64,000 bases of DNA from Phoenix dactylifera (taxonomy: Eukaryota; Streptophyta; Magnoliopsida; Arecales; Arecaceae), in NCBI RefSeq assembly GCF_009389715.1, contig NC_052399.1, positions 9,860,585-9,924,584 of the forward strand, given 5' to 3'. The position numbers and the translations under genes are program-made. The notes under the pieces were generated by a model that worked only from the letters and a program-made list of their open reading frames with translations, was not told where the DNA came from and did no database searches. Every line of letters begins with the position of its first letter. The stretch's first letter is position 1. Positions 1 to 10,984 of this stretch are shown here, piece by piece.

Positions 1-248
1 GCGTCGCTGGGCAGCGGAGCGGTGGGCCACGATGGAGATGATCAGCCCCTCGTTCGTGCCCCATCCTGCCAATAAGAGATCCAAAAAGATCGATCAAAAC
101 CCTAACCGTAGCTGCGATCTTGAGATCGGAAACGGAGAAGACGCATAGGAGGCGGAGGGGGGGAGGAGGCACCTTCGAAGGCCTTGCGGAGCTGCTCGCT
201 GTCGTCGTAGGGGGACGGAACCGAAACGGGAATCGAGAGTGTCGACAT
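1..248 (-). CDS. ANN: Annexin, N-terminal part (exons 1-2, runs off the left edge)
   Basis: Annexins are cytosolic proteins that bind membrane phospholipids in a calcium-dependent way. Exon 1 is 173-248: it starts at the ATG whose complement is 246-248 and reads MSTLSIPVSVPSPYDDSEQL followed by RKAFE. A 107-bp GT-AG intron (66-172) splits the next Gly codon. Exon 2 (1-65) continues GWGTNEGLIISIVAHRSAAQ then RR. The GWGTNE...I...L.HR.AAQR pattern is the calcium-site and helix signature of annexin repeat 1, and the first intron sits between the KAF.G and WGTNE parts as in plant annexins. Only about 47 residues are in the window; the other three-and-a-half repeats lie outside. Homology is clear from the motif; the subfamily cannot be told. 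Confidence 0.93.
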
Positions 249-393
249 CCTTTCTCACGGAAACGTAGCGGAGAGACCTGAGAGGAAGCCGAAAGAATCC
301 GAAGGAGGCAGCCGGAGACGACAGCGGAGGGAGGGAAAGGAGAGAGGGTTTTAAAGGTCGGCACCGCTTAGTCTTCGAAAACGTGCGCATGGA

Positions 394-401
394 TAAATAT
401 A
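394..401 (-). promoter_or_regulatory. TATA box of the annexin gene
   Basis: On the minus strand this reads TATATTTA, about 146 bases upstream of the annexin ATG, which would leave a 5' leader of roughly 115 bases. The position and sequence fit a TATA box; no transcript evidence is available. Confidence 0.5.
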
Positions 402-464
402 TGCGGGAACGTCGGAAGCCGTCCATCGGACGTTGAAGGGCGACAAGAGTCGTAGAAAGAAAGA

Positions 465-470
465 CACGTG
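465..470. promoter_or_regulatory. G-box / ABRE core CACGTG upstream of annexin
   Basis: A CACGTG hexamer inside GACACGTGGT lies about 65 bases upstream of the TATA box of the annexin gene. ACACGTGG is the usual ABA-response element core bound by bZIP factors, and stress or ABA control is common for plant annexins. Function here is inferred from position. Confidence 0.4.
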
Positions 471-1288
471 GTGGTCAGGATGTGTGCCTAATGGCTATCG
501 ACGGTGGATATTTCTTCGCATATGTGATTATTACGCGGACGCGGACATTTGGGTTCATGCGGGGCCGCGGCCCGCGTGTGCGAGCGCGTTCACGCGGGGA
601 CTGCACCGTGCCCGTGGAGGGCCCGAGGGGATCATTATTGGGATCTAGAGTTCAGTCACCTAAAACGACACCCAAGCCCACACTCACTAGATGACATATG
701 GTGCTGTGTTCTGGGCCCCGGCGGTAGCCTGTAGGTGTGGAGTCGGTGCCGTTGTAGGGTAGATAGCAGGACTAACTTTTCATTTCTTTTCGCAAAGTTT
801 TTTGTCGCTGTCCATTCTATGTCGTTATGTCTCGGTCTCTTTTGCATTTGCAATGATCACGAAATGGTTCGCAAATTTTTTTGTTACTGCCTATTTTATG
901 TGATTTTTATCCCAAAATAACCTAATCTGATCTAAAATCATCCTATTTGATATACTAAATTTCAATAATTAAAAATTTAAAAATATTGATAAATAATATA
1001 TTTGATATTTCATGAAAAATCAAAAATTGCTAACTATACAATACCAAAATCACCTCCGATATATTCTATAAAAATATATTTATTAACCATATAAAAGATA
1101 TTTATAATAAAATATTAATATTTTTTTAATTTATTAATGATTAATATATTTATTAAAAATATATTTAGTAGTTCTAAAAATTATTAATCCTATAAAGATA
1201 TATTAATTGCTATTATATAATTAATACTTATATTTAAATTTATAGCATATTTTTAATACTAATATTAATTCTAATTAGAATAATAAGG
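471..1288. other. Upstream intergenic DNA of annexin
   Basis: The first 270 bases are GC-rich promoter-like DNA; from about 890 the sequence becomes very AT-rich without coding capacity. A stretch at about 780-905 resembles the repeat at 2049-2190 (the string CGAAATGGTT.GCAA followed by a T-run and a GTTACTG or ATCGCTG motif), so it may be an older member of that family. Confidence 0.5.
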
Positions 1289-1560
1289 TAGGGGGACCCC
1301 TCTACGGTGATCGATTGGATACGGAGAGTGGATCGATATGGGGACGGCCACCCACTGATTCGTAAGACCCGCAGACTGGTTAGAGGTTTGGCTTCTTTCT
1401 AGGCAGCATATGTGTATCAGGAGACGAACAGAGTCACGGATTAGGTCGCTTCCTACGTAGCTCGGCACTCTGGAGAACTCTTTTGGACTAGTATCACGGA
1501 GGTTCCTCCTCCTTTGTATCATTTGGTTGCTTCTAACTTGGTAGGTTGTACTCATGTAAG
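1289..1560. other. GC-richer island of unknown origin in AT-rich DNA
   Basis: About 270 bases of balanced composition are embedded in sequence that is otherwise mostly A and T. A 94-codon open frame on the minus strand covers it but resembles no family I know. It may be a fragment of an old retroelement; this is a guess from composition only. Confidence 0.3.
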
Positions 1561-3420
1561 GGCAATTTGAATGTCGTTTTCTACCAAAAAATAAAAGTAA
1601 TATATGAAATAATATTATTATATAAATATATATTATAACGATATATTTGTACTATAATTTAAAATTATTATGGAATAATAATATGACAATAATATAATTA
1701 ATAATATATTGTAATATTATATATATATATATCATAAATTCAATATATATAATATCAATATATAATATATATAATATTGATAAAATATATCAATTGTATA
1801 TTGATATACTAATATATTTTCTTAGATCGTGAGACATTTTTGTCCCAAAATTTTAACCCAAGTTCTCTATCCTACAGCGATCTTGGATACCTAACCTTAA
1901 GGACGGATATCTTATTGTTGGGTTGGATGATGACTCAAGAAGTGAAAAATGTTGCAACCAAATACAACAATCTCATTATCTCCATCTTCATCATTTTTGA
2001 TCTTGAGACGGTCCCTACAATACCAAAAACCTCTTCATATGTTATTTTGTTTTAATGTACTGATGTAGGATCGGCATTAACCATGATGATGAAATGGTTG
2101 TCAATTTTTTTTATCGCTGTCGGTTTGTTTTAATGTACTGATGTAGGGTAGATATTTACCATAATGACAAAATGGTCCTATCTATCTAGAATATCTGGTT
2201 CCTGGAGCAAGGCCTTATCCATTGGGCCAGGAGTCTGTAATTCTGGATGCCGAATTAATTAAAATTATGTCTATAATACTAGGTTGCCTGCACCCCACTG
2301 AAAACGTGGTTATTGCATTCATGATGATCTGAAATACTCTGCTTTAATCAATCACAAGCATTGAGTGTAATAAGATCATGGTCATTTATCAAAATACTTC
2401 CTACTGATCAATAATATGTATAATATATGTAAATAAAGATAAATAACAATAGCGAAAGATAGGCGATGCGAAAATAATCCAAACCCAGATTTCATCCTTT
2501 GAGTTGATCTTATCCATGTGTAACAGAGACTCTTTTCTTTAAAAACCACTAGAAGGCATTGCATATGCCACTCGTAATTGGTAAGTAAAAGCATAAGCCT
2601 TAGAACATAGATGAAATGTGAAAGTATTGAAAACAAGCATAGAAATATAATAGTTGAATTGAAAAATCATGATTTATATTCTTTTTGTAAGAAAAATGAA
2701 TTTTAAATTTTTAAAGTCATCGTCATTTTTGGATATATCTAGTTTTAAAAAAGACGAGTCCAAAGAGAAGAAAAATCTTGAGACAATTGCAGAAATAAAA
2801 CACAATTTGCCTATCTCCTTTGTTTAAGGGCATTATAAAATTTCATTTCAAATTAATGAAATTGTGTGATAAGTTTAGATACTTATCCAGCTTTGCTAAA
2901 TTGAGGCTTAACAAAATCCAAAAGGTTTGAGTTTTATGAAAATACAATTTTAGTATCCTCTTGAAAACTTGTTTTGGAAAAATCTAATAAATCACATAAC
3001 CTAAAAATTGATTTTACACCTTATTTTCCGCATGACTTGTTTTACACAGCTTGATATGTGATTACCTATTTCATAAATATCACAAATAACTAGATGATAT
3101 CTTGGAAAAATATGTAAATTCTTTTAAATGCTTGAAATTGCCTACCAGACTAAAACATATCAATGGCTACATCTTGAGAGTACTCCATGCCTCATGTATT
3201 GAGCTTAAAATTTAAGTTTATAATCAAATTAAAATGCATATAGCTCTTGATTGACGGTTTGACACTGCATAAGGGCAAAATATTTAAGTTTCACTAAAGC
3301 ATAATTCACCTGGTATCCTATGCATGGATTATAGAAATAATATTTCATCATTTGTTTGAGCCAATCACAAGTAATAGCTGCAAATAAATAAGATAACGAT
3401 ATTGCCTTGAAAAAATCACC
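1561..3420. other. AT-rich intergenic DNA
   Basis: No coding sequence recognised. It holds TA-rich low-complexity runs at about 1600-1830 and a short direct duplication at 2049-2190, described separately. Confidence 0.5.
2049..2190 (+). repeat. Direct duplication, 78-base period
   Basis: The string GTTTTAATGTACTGATGTAG starts at 2049 and again at 2127. Each is followed by a similar block containing AACCATGATGATGAAATGGT or ACCATAATGACAAAATGGTC. This is two diverged copies of a 78-base unit. Confidence 0.7.
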
Positions 3421-3423
3421 GAT

Positions 3424-3480
3424 CACTTGCTTAGATGGTATCGCATCTTGCCACTTCAGCAAGAAGTTGAGGGTTCAATC
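3424..3480 (+). repeat. tRNA-like segment, possible SINE head
   Basis: TTGCTTAGATGGTATCGCA resembles a pol III A box and GAGGGTTCAATC a B box, about 45 bases apart. Between them CTTGC/GCAAG can form an anticodon-like stem around CACTTCA. The loop lacks T33 and the acceptor arms do not pair, so this is not a working tRNA gene. A decayed tRNA-derived SINE is the likeliest reading. Confidence 0.35.
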
Positions 3481-4769
3481 AAAATTGAAAATTTTCGTGA
3501 GTCAACTTGTTGCTCAACCAAGTTGAGTCAAAAACTAAGACAACCTATTTACACAATACCCTAACCAATGTTGGAAGTCCAAAGGCCGATTACATAGCGG
3601 CCACATGGTGGCACCAATAGCTAAGTAACAATAGTAAGAGGCTCTAATCTTGATAATAGGATTAGGTTGAGCACTAAGATTTGTTTTAACATGACGAGAG
3701 CAAAGTTTACTAGAGTCAAGAGTGTTAGATAGGACTACTTATATCACATCGCAACTCCTCTCACTCTTGGTTCTCTCCTTCTAGCTGTAATATTTGCTAA
3801 AACTTCATCCTGCTCATTTTCACCTATTAAAATATTAATATAAATTAATTTTTATGATTAACTAATTTCTTTCTTTTCTATATGCAAAATCTAATTGAAC
3901 AAGACTTAACTACCCATTTTTCTTATTAAAATTTAAAGTTTTTACTCATGATTAAACCTATTGCTCCGATACCACTAAATGTCACGCCCCGAATCTAGAT
4001 TATGACACGGTCATGCTATTGCAAATATATACATACAATAACACGAAGCCACTTAAAATTTTATAACATAAATAAACAATTTTATTTACAAATGTCATTA
4101 CAAGTTTCATCAGAATGGAACGGTACAGAGCTTCTAAAATTTTAACATTTGATATTCAATTTTTCTAAACCCTGAAGTACATCAAGCTCCTTGATCCTAG
4201 CAATCTTAATTATCTAGAAAAAAAAAGAATAAAGTGGTGTGAGTTATACGGCTCAATAAGTAATAATGCACAATTTTACCAGATCAAGCATAATATTTTT
4301 CATGCCCATGCATTAATTTAAGAAATTAACAATTATAACAAAGTAAGTATTTCATATAGCATATATTCAAATTACTCATAAACAATGGATGTCCAATCAT
4401 GCAAGTTCATAAATATGAATATGCATCATGTAAAATTCTTGCCATTATTCACACTTTGAAATCCATACTCTCGGATGGGGAGTGCAGCTGTGGTCACTAT
4501 TATACCCGTGACAGGGCCGTAATATTTGCCAACTATTATTCTCCGTTGGCAGGCCATTTCATATTTAATTAAGTATTTGAAAACAATAAGATTGTGTCAA
4601 TGTCACTTACCTTAATTTGCTCACAAAGTCTTAGGTTCATATGACAATTCTTTAATACCTAGTAATATCATCAAATTATTTGCTACTTGCATATTTACTT
4701 TCTATTTATTTACACTCTTTTCTTAATAAAAATCATTTATAGCCCATCCATAGGACTCAATTTCATTTT

Positions 4770-5035
4770 CAGGCCCATAGCCTGATTCAATTTCTGGTTC
4801 AGGCCCATGGCCTAATTTAGTTTTTGGTTCAGGTCTAATCTAATTTCTGGTTCAGATCTGATTCAGCTTCTGGTTCAGGACTGATTCAATTTTCTGATTC
4901 AAACCTGATTCAACTTCTGTTTCAAGTCTAATCTAATTTCTGTTACAGGTCTGACCGAATTTTTGATTCAGGTTTGACCCAATTTTAATTTCTGGTTCAT
5001 GCCTGATTTAACTTCTAGTTTAGGCCCAATTACAA
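4770..5035 (+). repeat. Degenerate tandem repeat, about 22-28 base units
   Basis: About ten imperfect copies of a unit close to GGTTCAGGCCTGATTCAATT followed by TCT run in tandem within the LTR. Units differ by substitutions and small length changes, so the array is old. Confidence 0.65.
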
Positions 5036-5316
5036 GGTTAGTCTATTCAGGCCCAGTGACCTAAATAATGGGTTTACAATCAGGCCTGTAGCCCAAATAC
5101 CCTCTTTTTCTTTGGGTCGGCCTAAGTCCAATAGTCCAAATTAGTTGGGTTTAAAAGGGATTGTGGCTTGGACCAAGATCAGCCCGAGCCCAAATTAGTT
5201 AGGTTTAAAAAGGATTGTGGCTAGGACCAAGCCTAGTTATAGGGCTAACATTATAATTTTATTTCATTTTTATTTATTTATTATCCTAATTTTCTATTTA
5301 TTTACTATTTATTTAT

Positions 5317-5510
5317 GTATTTTTCTTTTCTTCCCTTCTCTTCTTTTTTCTTCTTTTTCTTTTTTTTTTCCTTTTTTTTTTCCTTTTTCTTCTCTTTTTT
5401 CTTCTTTCTTTTTCTTTTCTTCTTCTATTCTTTCCCTCTTCTTCTCTCCAGAAGCTTCTCTTGACCCTTCTCCTTCCCCCCCTTTCTTCTTCTTTCTTCT
5501 CCCGTGAAGG
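5317..5510 (+). repeat. Polypyrimidine (T/C) tract
   Basis: Almost uninterrupted T and C for nearly 200 bases, mostly TTCTTTT-type runs. The open frames over it (Phe/Ser-rich one way, Lys/Arg/Glu-rich the other) are composition artefacts. Confidence 0.8.
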
Positions 5511-6158
5511 GAGGAGGGGAGGAGATGTCGGGCAACGACTGGCGCCTGTGGTCAAAGACCGTGACCGACTCCCACAGCCGGTGTCTGCAGTCGTGCCTGC
5601 GATCGACGCTCGCAGCGACGATGGTAGCGACTATGGGTCATCCACCAGTAAGCCCTTTTTTCCCCTTCTTATTCATCTCTCTTCTTTATTCCTTCTTTTC
5701 CGTTTTGATTTTATTATTATTTTTTAAAACCAGATCTACTCTACAAAGCATAAATTGTAGGGGAAAGGGATTAGGGCTTACCTAGCTTTGTGAAGGGTTG
5801 AGGTGCTTCCTTCGGTGGCTCGGCGGCCTCCCACTCCAATGACATCATGCTTGATCCGGCTTCTAATCACAGAGGAAGAAGAGACTGAGGAGTGGTAGAG
5901 ATGTTTCTGAGAGGGTTTCTAAGGCTTTTTGTAGCCTTCATTGGAAGGGACGTGAGGAGGAATGACCGCCTTCGTGGGGGCCGCCTCTTCAACAGGCGGT
6001 TGTAACCGCCTGTGGTGGAACTTCGCAACCCCCCCCCCCCCCCAGTCTTTAGATGGGCTACCGACTTTGGCCCATCTAAAGGCCCAATAGTCACAAACAT
6101 AAGTATATAACCTATTTGAGAGGCTGAGTGTTGAACTAAAGGTCAAATATATTCTATG

Positions 6159-6681
6159 TGTGGGATTTTTCTGGACACTATGTAGGAAATTAGAACATAA
6201 AAATATGCAAAAATTGAACTCAAAAATCAAAAAGTACCTCGAGATCCCTGAGAAGCCATTGATAATCGATGTAGCAATATCCTGCAGAAGAAGAAAACAC
6301 AAGAGCAAGATAGATCTTCCTCTCCTTCTCCTCCTTGATGCTTGTTTTCTCAATAAGATAAATACCCCCTTTGAATGTAGAGACCTTAATACTCTAGAAT
6401 TTCTTTACGGATAGATATTTATAGGAGTGGAGTGGGGATCTAGCCCAGTTAGTAGTACTAATGGGCACCTATTATAGAACTATTAACCAAATCAGACCTA
6501 CACCATTACTTACTACACCATATAACTAAAATAATAAGGTCCAAAATAACTATATGATGATAAATAAGTTATGGGCTCCTTAAATATTCACGTAAATGAC
6601 AACTTAGCCCATATTACATAATAAATCAAAATAAAATTTGTCCATAATCAATAGAAGCCCACCTTATGAGAAATTCTAACA
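6159..6681 (-). mobile_element. Solo LTR, Copia-like, with 5-bp target duplication
   Basis: On the minus strand the 523-bp element starts TGTTAGAATTTCTC and ends GAAAAATCCCACA, the usual TG...CA termini; TGTTAGAATTT starts are common in plant Copia LTRs. CTATG flanks it on both sides (6154-6158 and 6682-6686), a perfect 5-bp target duplication. There is no internal region, so it is a solo LTR left by recombination between two LTRs. A TATA-like CTATAAATA lies at about 6416-6424 (minus strand). Confidence 0.88.
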
Positions 6682-6702
6682 CTATGTTGTTCATGCAGCT
6701 AA

Positions 6703-8681
6703 GGCCCTGTTTGGGGGAGCTTTTGGAGGGCCAGAAAGCACTTTCTGGCCCTCCAAAAGTACTTTTAGATGAAAAACTATGTTTGGTAAATTTTTCAAAA
6801 AGCTGTTTCAGCTTTTGCGGAAAGCTGAAAACAGCTTTTGGGAGGAAGCTCCAATTTGGAGCTTTTAGGAGGAAGCTGTTTCAGCTTTTTTGGAAAGCTA
6901 TATTTTTGACAAAAATGCCCATATTAAAATAACATAATTATATAGTTTATCCCTGTATAAACCTAAAAATCTGCTGGAGCCAAGAACCCAAGCCGTCAGA
7001 CTCCCTTCCGTAAGAAAAGGTATTTTTTTTTCAATTTTTGTATGCATCTCTTGAACCACATTTTAGAAGAAAAATTTTTTAAATCCTTTTCTATACCTTC
7101 CAAAATCAATCTATTGTTTTTTTTATCATCAACCTCGCGGCCCACGCTGAGGTCCTCCTCGAGCGTGGACCATGAAGAAGAGCCCCTGGACCGCGGAAAA
7201 TTATTTTATGGAAAATTATGAAAAATTATTATGAAAAATTATTTTATACTAATAATTATAATATTTTATATCTTTATTTTTGTATTATACTATAAATATA
7301 ATATCATATTATATTATATCATAATACATTAATATATTATGTTAAATAATTTAATATTATATTATATTATGGAAAATTAATTTATACTAATAATTATAAT
7401 ATTTTATACCTTTATTTTTGTATTATACTATAAATATAATATCATATTATATTATATCATAATACATTAATATGTTATGTTAAATAATTTAATATTATGT
7501 TATATTATGAAAAATTAATTTATACTAATAATTATAATATTTTATACCTTTATTATTGTATTATACTATAAATATTGTATTATATTACATTACATTATAA
7601 TACATTAATATGTTATTTTAAATAATTTAATATTATGGTATATTATGGAAAATTAATTTATAATATTAATTATAATATTTTATACCTTTATTTTTGTATT
7701 AAACTATAAATATAATATCATATTATATTATATCATAATACATTAATATGTTATGTTAAATAATTTAATATTATGTTATATTATGAAAAATTAATTTATA
7801 CTAATAATTATAATATTTTATACCTTTATTTTTGTATTATACTATAAATATAATATCATATTATATTATATCATAATACATTAATATGGCATGTTAAATA
7901 ATTTAATATTATGTTATATTATGAAAAATTAATTTATACTAATAATTATAATATTTTATACCTTTATTATTGTATTATACTATAAATATTGTATTATATT
8001 ACATTACATTATAATACATTAATATGTTATTTTAAATAATTTAATATTATGTTATATTATGGAAAATTAATTTATAATATTAATTATAATATTTTATACC
8101 TTTATTATTGTATTATACTATAAATATTGTATTATATTACATTACATTATAATACATTAATATGTTATTTTAAATAATTTAATATTATGTTATATTATGA
8201 GAAATTAATTTATACTAATAATTATAATATTTTATACTTTTATTATTGTATTATATTATAAATATAATATATATTACATTATATCATAATACATTAATAT
8301 GTTATGTTACATAATTTAATATTATGTTATATTATCAAATATTAATTTACTCTAATAATTATATTACTATTATGCTATATTAACATAATATTATTTTATA
8401 TTACAATAATATTATACTATATCGTATATTTATGTATTAATTTATGTTATGTTTTATTATGTTGTGTTGTATAATACTATGCAATGTCCTTTATGGTAAT
8501 TTTGTCATATAAAAGTACTTTCTCAGTTTGTTTACCAAACACAAAATAAAGTACCACAGCACTTTACGAATGTAGTTACCAAACAGCAAATAACTTTTTA
8601 TAACAGCTCTACTTCAGACAGCTCTACTTCCAACAGCTCTACTTCCAACAGCTCTACTGCCAACAGCTCCCCCAAACAAGG
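6703..8681. mobile_element. PIF/Harbinger-like non-autonomous DNA element with large internal array
   Basis: The left end reads GGCCCTGTTTGGGGGAGC and the right end GCTCCCCCAAACAAGG, imperfect terminal inverted repeats. Both ends are flanked by TAA (6700-6702 and 8682-8684), the 3-bp target site usual for PIF/Harbinger and Tourist MITEs. Subterminal parts hold inverted CAGCTTTT/AACAGCT motifs, and 8601-8660 has four copies of an 18-base ACAGCTCTACTTCCA unit. The 1.98-kb body has no transposase; the centre is the 138-bp array. The right terminus looks a few bases short of a full TIR, so the superfamily is likely but not certain. Confidence 0.72.
7199..8367 (+). repeat. 138-bp tandem array, about 8.5 units
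   Basis: The marker ATTTTATA(C/T)C starts at 7263, 7401, 7539, 7677, 7815, 7953, 8091 and 8229: the spacing is exactly 138 every time. Units are over 80 percent A+T and differ by a few substitutions (for example TTTATTTTTG versus TTTATTATTG variants, which alternate in blocks). A partial ninth unit follows. The array fills the middle of the PIF/Harbinger-like element. Confidence 0.93.
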
Positions 8682-8684
8682 TAA

Positions 8685-10200
8685 AGATTCAAAAGCAAAA
8701 TGCAAAAAGTGGAGATGATTATCGAGAGACAAGAATATGGAAAGTAGAGATAAATGGTTGGAGACTAGAACTAAATGTGATAACCGCTAAGAGAAAAATA
8801 GCTGAAGTGATTTTAACCAAATATGACAGGCATCAATTCTAGAGAAGAACATATGTTTAATGGTTAATATATATATATACACACACACTAAATTGTAATC
8901 CTGAAAAGGACCCTACACCGATCAATGACCAAAAGCTCTATTTTTACATTTTCAATTGTTTTTTAATTATTTTGATTTATTTTATAGTTTTTATTTTTTT
9001 AACTAGTAGTGTAGCATTGTAGTTTCCACTCCTCTCAAGAAGGCAGCATCATAGTTGCAAAAGTTTTTGATGGTCAAGACAATGAACCACTTAACCACTT
9101 CAACTTATTCTTTTCAATTTGGATACCAATGGCATGTGTACTAGAGGTAGCAATCAGATCAAGTCAGACTAGATACGGATCAGGATAGATACTGGTTAGA
9201 TCAAGAATCTATCAACTCAAACCTTACCTATTTATTAAATGAGTTAAAAATCTAGGTCCAAACTCGATCACTTTATTACACAACTAAACCAACCGGACCT
9301 ATAACAAGTCAAGCATTGCCACCCTAAATTGCCCACCATATATTAGCCTAATTATAGACCTATTCTTCTTTCCATCAACATCTTAAGAAATTCCTAGTTA
9401 GGTCGGGTTGTCCTTGAGTTAGGCCGAGGCACCAATTTTGTAGGAGTTGAAAGTCAAGAAAGTGATGTGAAAGTTGAAAGCTCCTCTTCGGCCAAAGATA
9501 ACTAGAGATAGTCATGTTCTTTCTATGTTTGTGATGGTTGGAATCATATGTAATAAGGCAAGAGAAAGAAAGTTCGGTATTTCTTTTTTTTATTAACTTA
9601 GAGTTTGTATACTTTTTAGACCAAGTAGCTTGAACGGGATTGATTTTGATCAATGATGTTAGATGACCATTTTGACAATGTTATTCATTTATTTAATTTT
9701 GCATAGTTGCCAATATAAAGTCTATGGCATCTCTATATTCTCCATTATTTTTAAAGATTCAAGTGCATTGAGTTCAATTTAATTTTAGATACTTAGATCA
9801 ATCAATATTTTAATGACTTATATAAATTGCAATGCATGTCAAGCCAGATATAAATTAAAGAGGATCTTAATTATACAATCAATGGCATATAATAATGAAT
9901 CTCAAATTCTCAATAAACATAGACACCCGTTGTAAGTAACCCTCCTTTAGCAGATGCGGTGAATATTTTGCTGATTGAAAGAAAGAATTTTGATGAAATG
10001 ATGCAGTACCAAGGTCTTACAATCCTCAAAATTAGGATGTCTTAAAAGTTTTCTAAATTAAAAAATTGTATTGTTGGATATTAAATTCGGTTAGGAATCC
10101 AGTGATATTTGGAAGAGAAAGTTTTATGAAATTTTATTTAAACTCAATCTATCCATATTACAAGGAAGGGGAACTTGTTAGCCTAAAAATGGGATGCACG
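8685..10200. other. Intergenic DNA
   Basis: AT-rich, with a TA/CA dinucleotide run at about 8866-8888. Short diverged repeats such as AGATC(A)AG occur at about 9150-9260. No coding sequence, RNA gene or complete mobile element is recognised. Confidence 0.5.
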
Positions 10201-10229
10201 AGATATTTACGTTTTGTACCCAATATATA

Positions 10230-10665
10230 TATCTTTGGATTTTTTTACGAATATTCTTCTAAATATCGGATTTTGCATGAATACTCTTCCAAAATTGATA
10301 TTTACACGTATACCCTCGTAAAATACTTGTTTTACTATTTTATTTTTTTTATTTTTGTTTTTGCATATGTACCCATGCAATCTAACGACGTTAAAAAATT
10401 AACGGTTTCAAATTAAAATGACTAAAATATTTTTAATGGGTAGACATGCAAATAGATCGTGATACTGATAGCAAGAAAAGAAAATAGAGACAGTAGCATA
10501 ATTATAAAATTTTATTTTATTTTTAATAAATATAAATATATATTTTTTTAATATGATTAGAATAACCTTATAACGGGCATTTGTACAATAATAAAATTTT
10601 ATGAAGATATATATGAAAATATCAATTTTGAAGGAATGTTCGTTTAAAATTTGGTATTTAAAAGC
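10230..10665. repeat. Long imperfect inverted repeat, MITE-like
   Basis: The left arm (about 10266-10325, containing CAAAATTGATATTTACAC) pairs with the right arm (about 10583-10650, containing GAAAATATCAATTTTGAAGG). About 60 bases per arm match imperfectly around an AT-rich centre. Neither outer ends nor a target duplication could be fixed. It lies just upstream of the LNK promoter. Confidence 0.55.
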
Positions 10666-10803
10666 CCCATCCAAAAAGAAAAATAAAAAAACGCTTTAAC
10701 TTTACATTGAACGGTTAGGATTAGCGCAGCCTAAAATTAATGCCTGCCGAACTTTACACCAGCGAGTACAGAGAGGCCACGCAGGCGTGATCCGTTCTCC
10801 CGA

Positions 10804-10809
10804 CACGTG
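10804..10809. promoter_or_regulatory. G-box in the LNK promoter
   Basis: CACGTG is the centre of a perfect 12-base palindrome CGACACGTGTCG (10801-10812), about 145 bases upstream of the TATA box. G-boxes of this kind bind HY5 and PIF factors, and LNK genes are light-induced and clock-controlled in Arabidopsis, so the site is well placed for that. No perfect evening element (AAAATATCT) was seen nearby. Confidence 0.55.
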
Positions 10810-10950
10810 TCGTATAGGGAAGGCTCTGGGCGAGCGCTCAGCCAATTGGAATTAGTCATTTGATAGGATCCTCTCCCATGCTCTCGTCCACGAGTTGGAG
10901 GCTTCTAGGCCCCACCGTCACGCGTCCGTCGAAGCCCTCCACCGCCAGTT

Positions 10951-10957
10951 TATAAAA
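10951..10957 (+). promoter_or_regulatory. TATA box of the LNK gene
   Basis: TATAAAA about 30-35 bases before a probable transcription start near 10985. The following 185 bases make a non-coding first exon that ends at a GT donor (11171). Confidence 0.6.
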
Positions 10958-10984
10958 TAGAATATATAACTTTAATTAAAAAAA

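Larger units (their letters stand above)
3963..6153 (-). mobile_element. LTR retrotransposon remnant: primer-binding site plus long LTR
   Basis: On the minus strand, TGGTATCGGAGC (3963-3974) matches the initiator tRNA-Met primer site with one mismatch. Five bases away an LTR ends in CGTGACA, so its plus-strand left edge is TGTCACGCCCC at 3980. TGTCACGCCCC termini and a GTGTGAGTTATACGGCTC-like stretch (about 4235) are frequent in monocot LTRs. The right edge is not resolved: the solo LTR at 6159 and the element at 6703 lie in or next to it. No gag or pol is recognisable to the left, where the internal region should be. Inside are a degenerate tandem repeat (4770-5035), two copies of a roughly 50-base block (about 5136 and 5189), a polypyrimidine tract and a C-run (6031-6044). 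Confidence 0.55.

Noticed and set aside
94-426. 110-codon open frame on the minus strand
   Set aside because: It overlaps annexin exon 1 and its leader in another frame; the annexin frame with its intron explains the sequence.
3424-3480. A working tRNA gene
   Set aside because: A and B boxes are present but acceptor arms do not pair and position 33 is not T; kept only as a possible SINE head.
5217-5785. Several open frames on both strands rich in Phe/Ser or Lys/Arg/Glu
   Set aside because: They are by-products of the polypyrimidine tract and LTR sequence.
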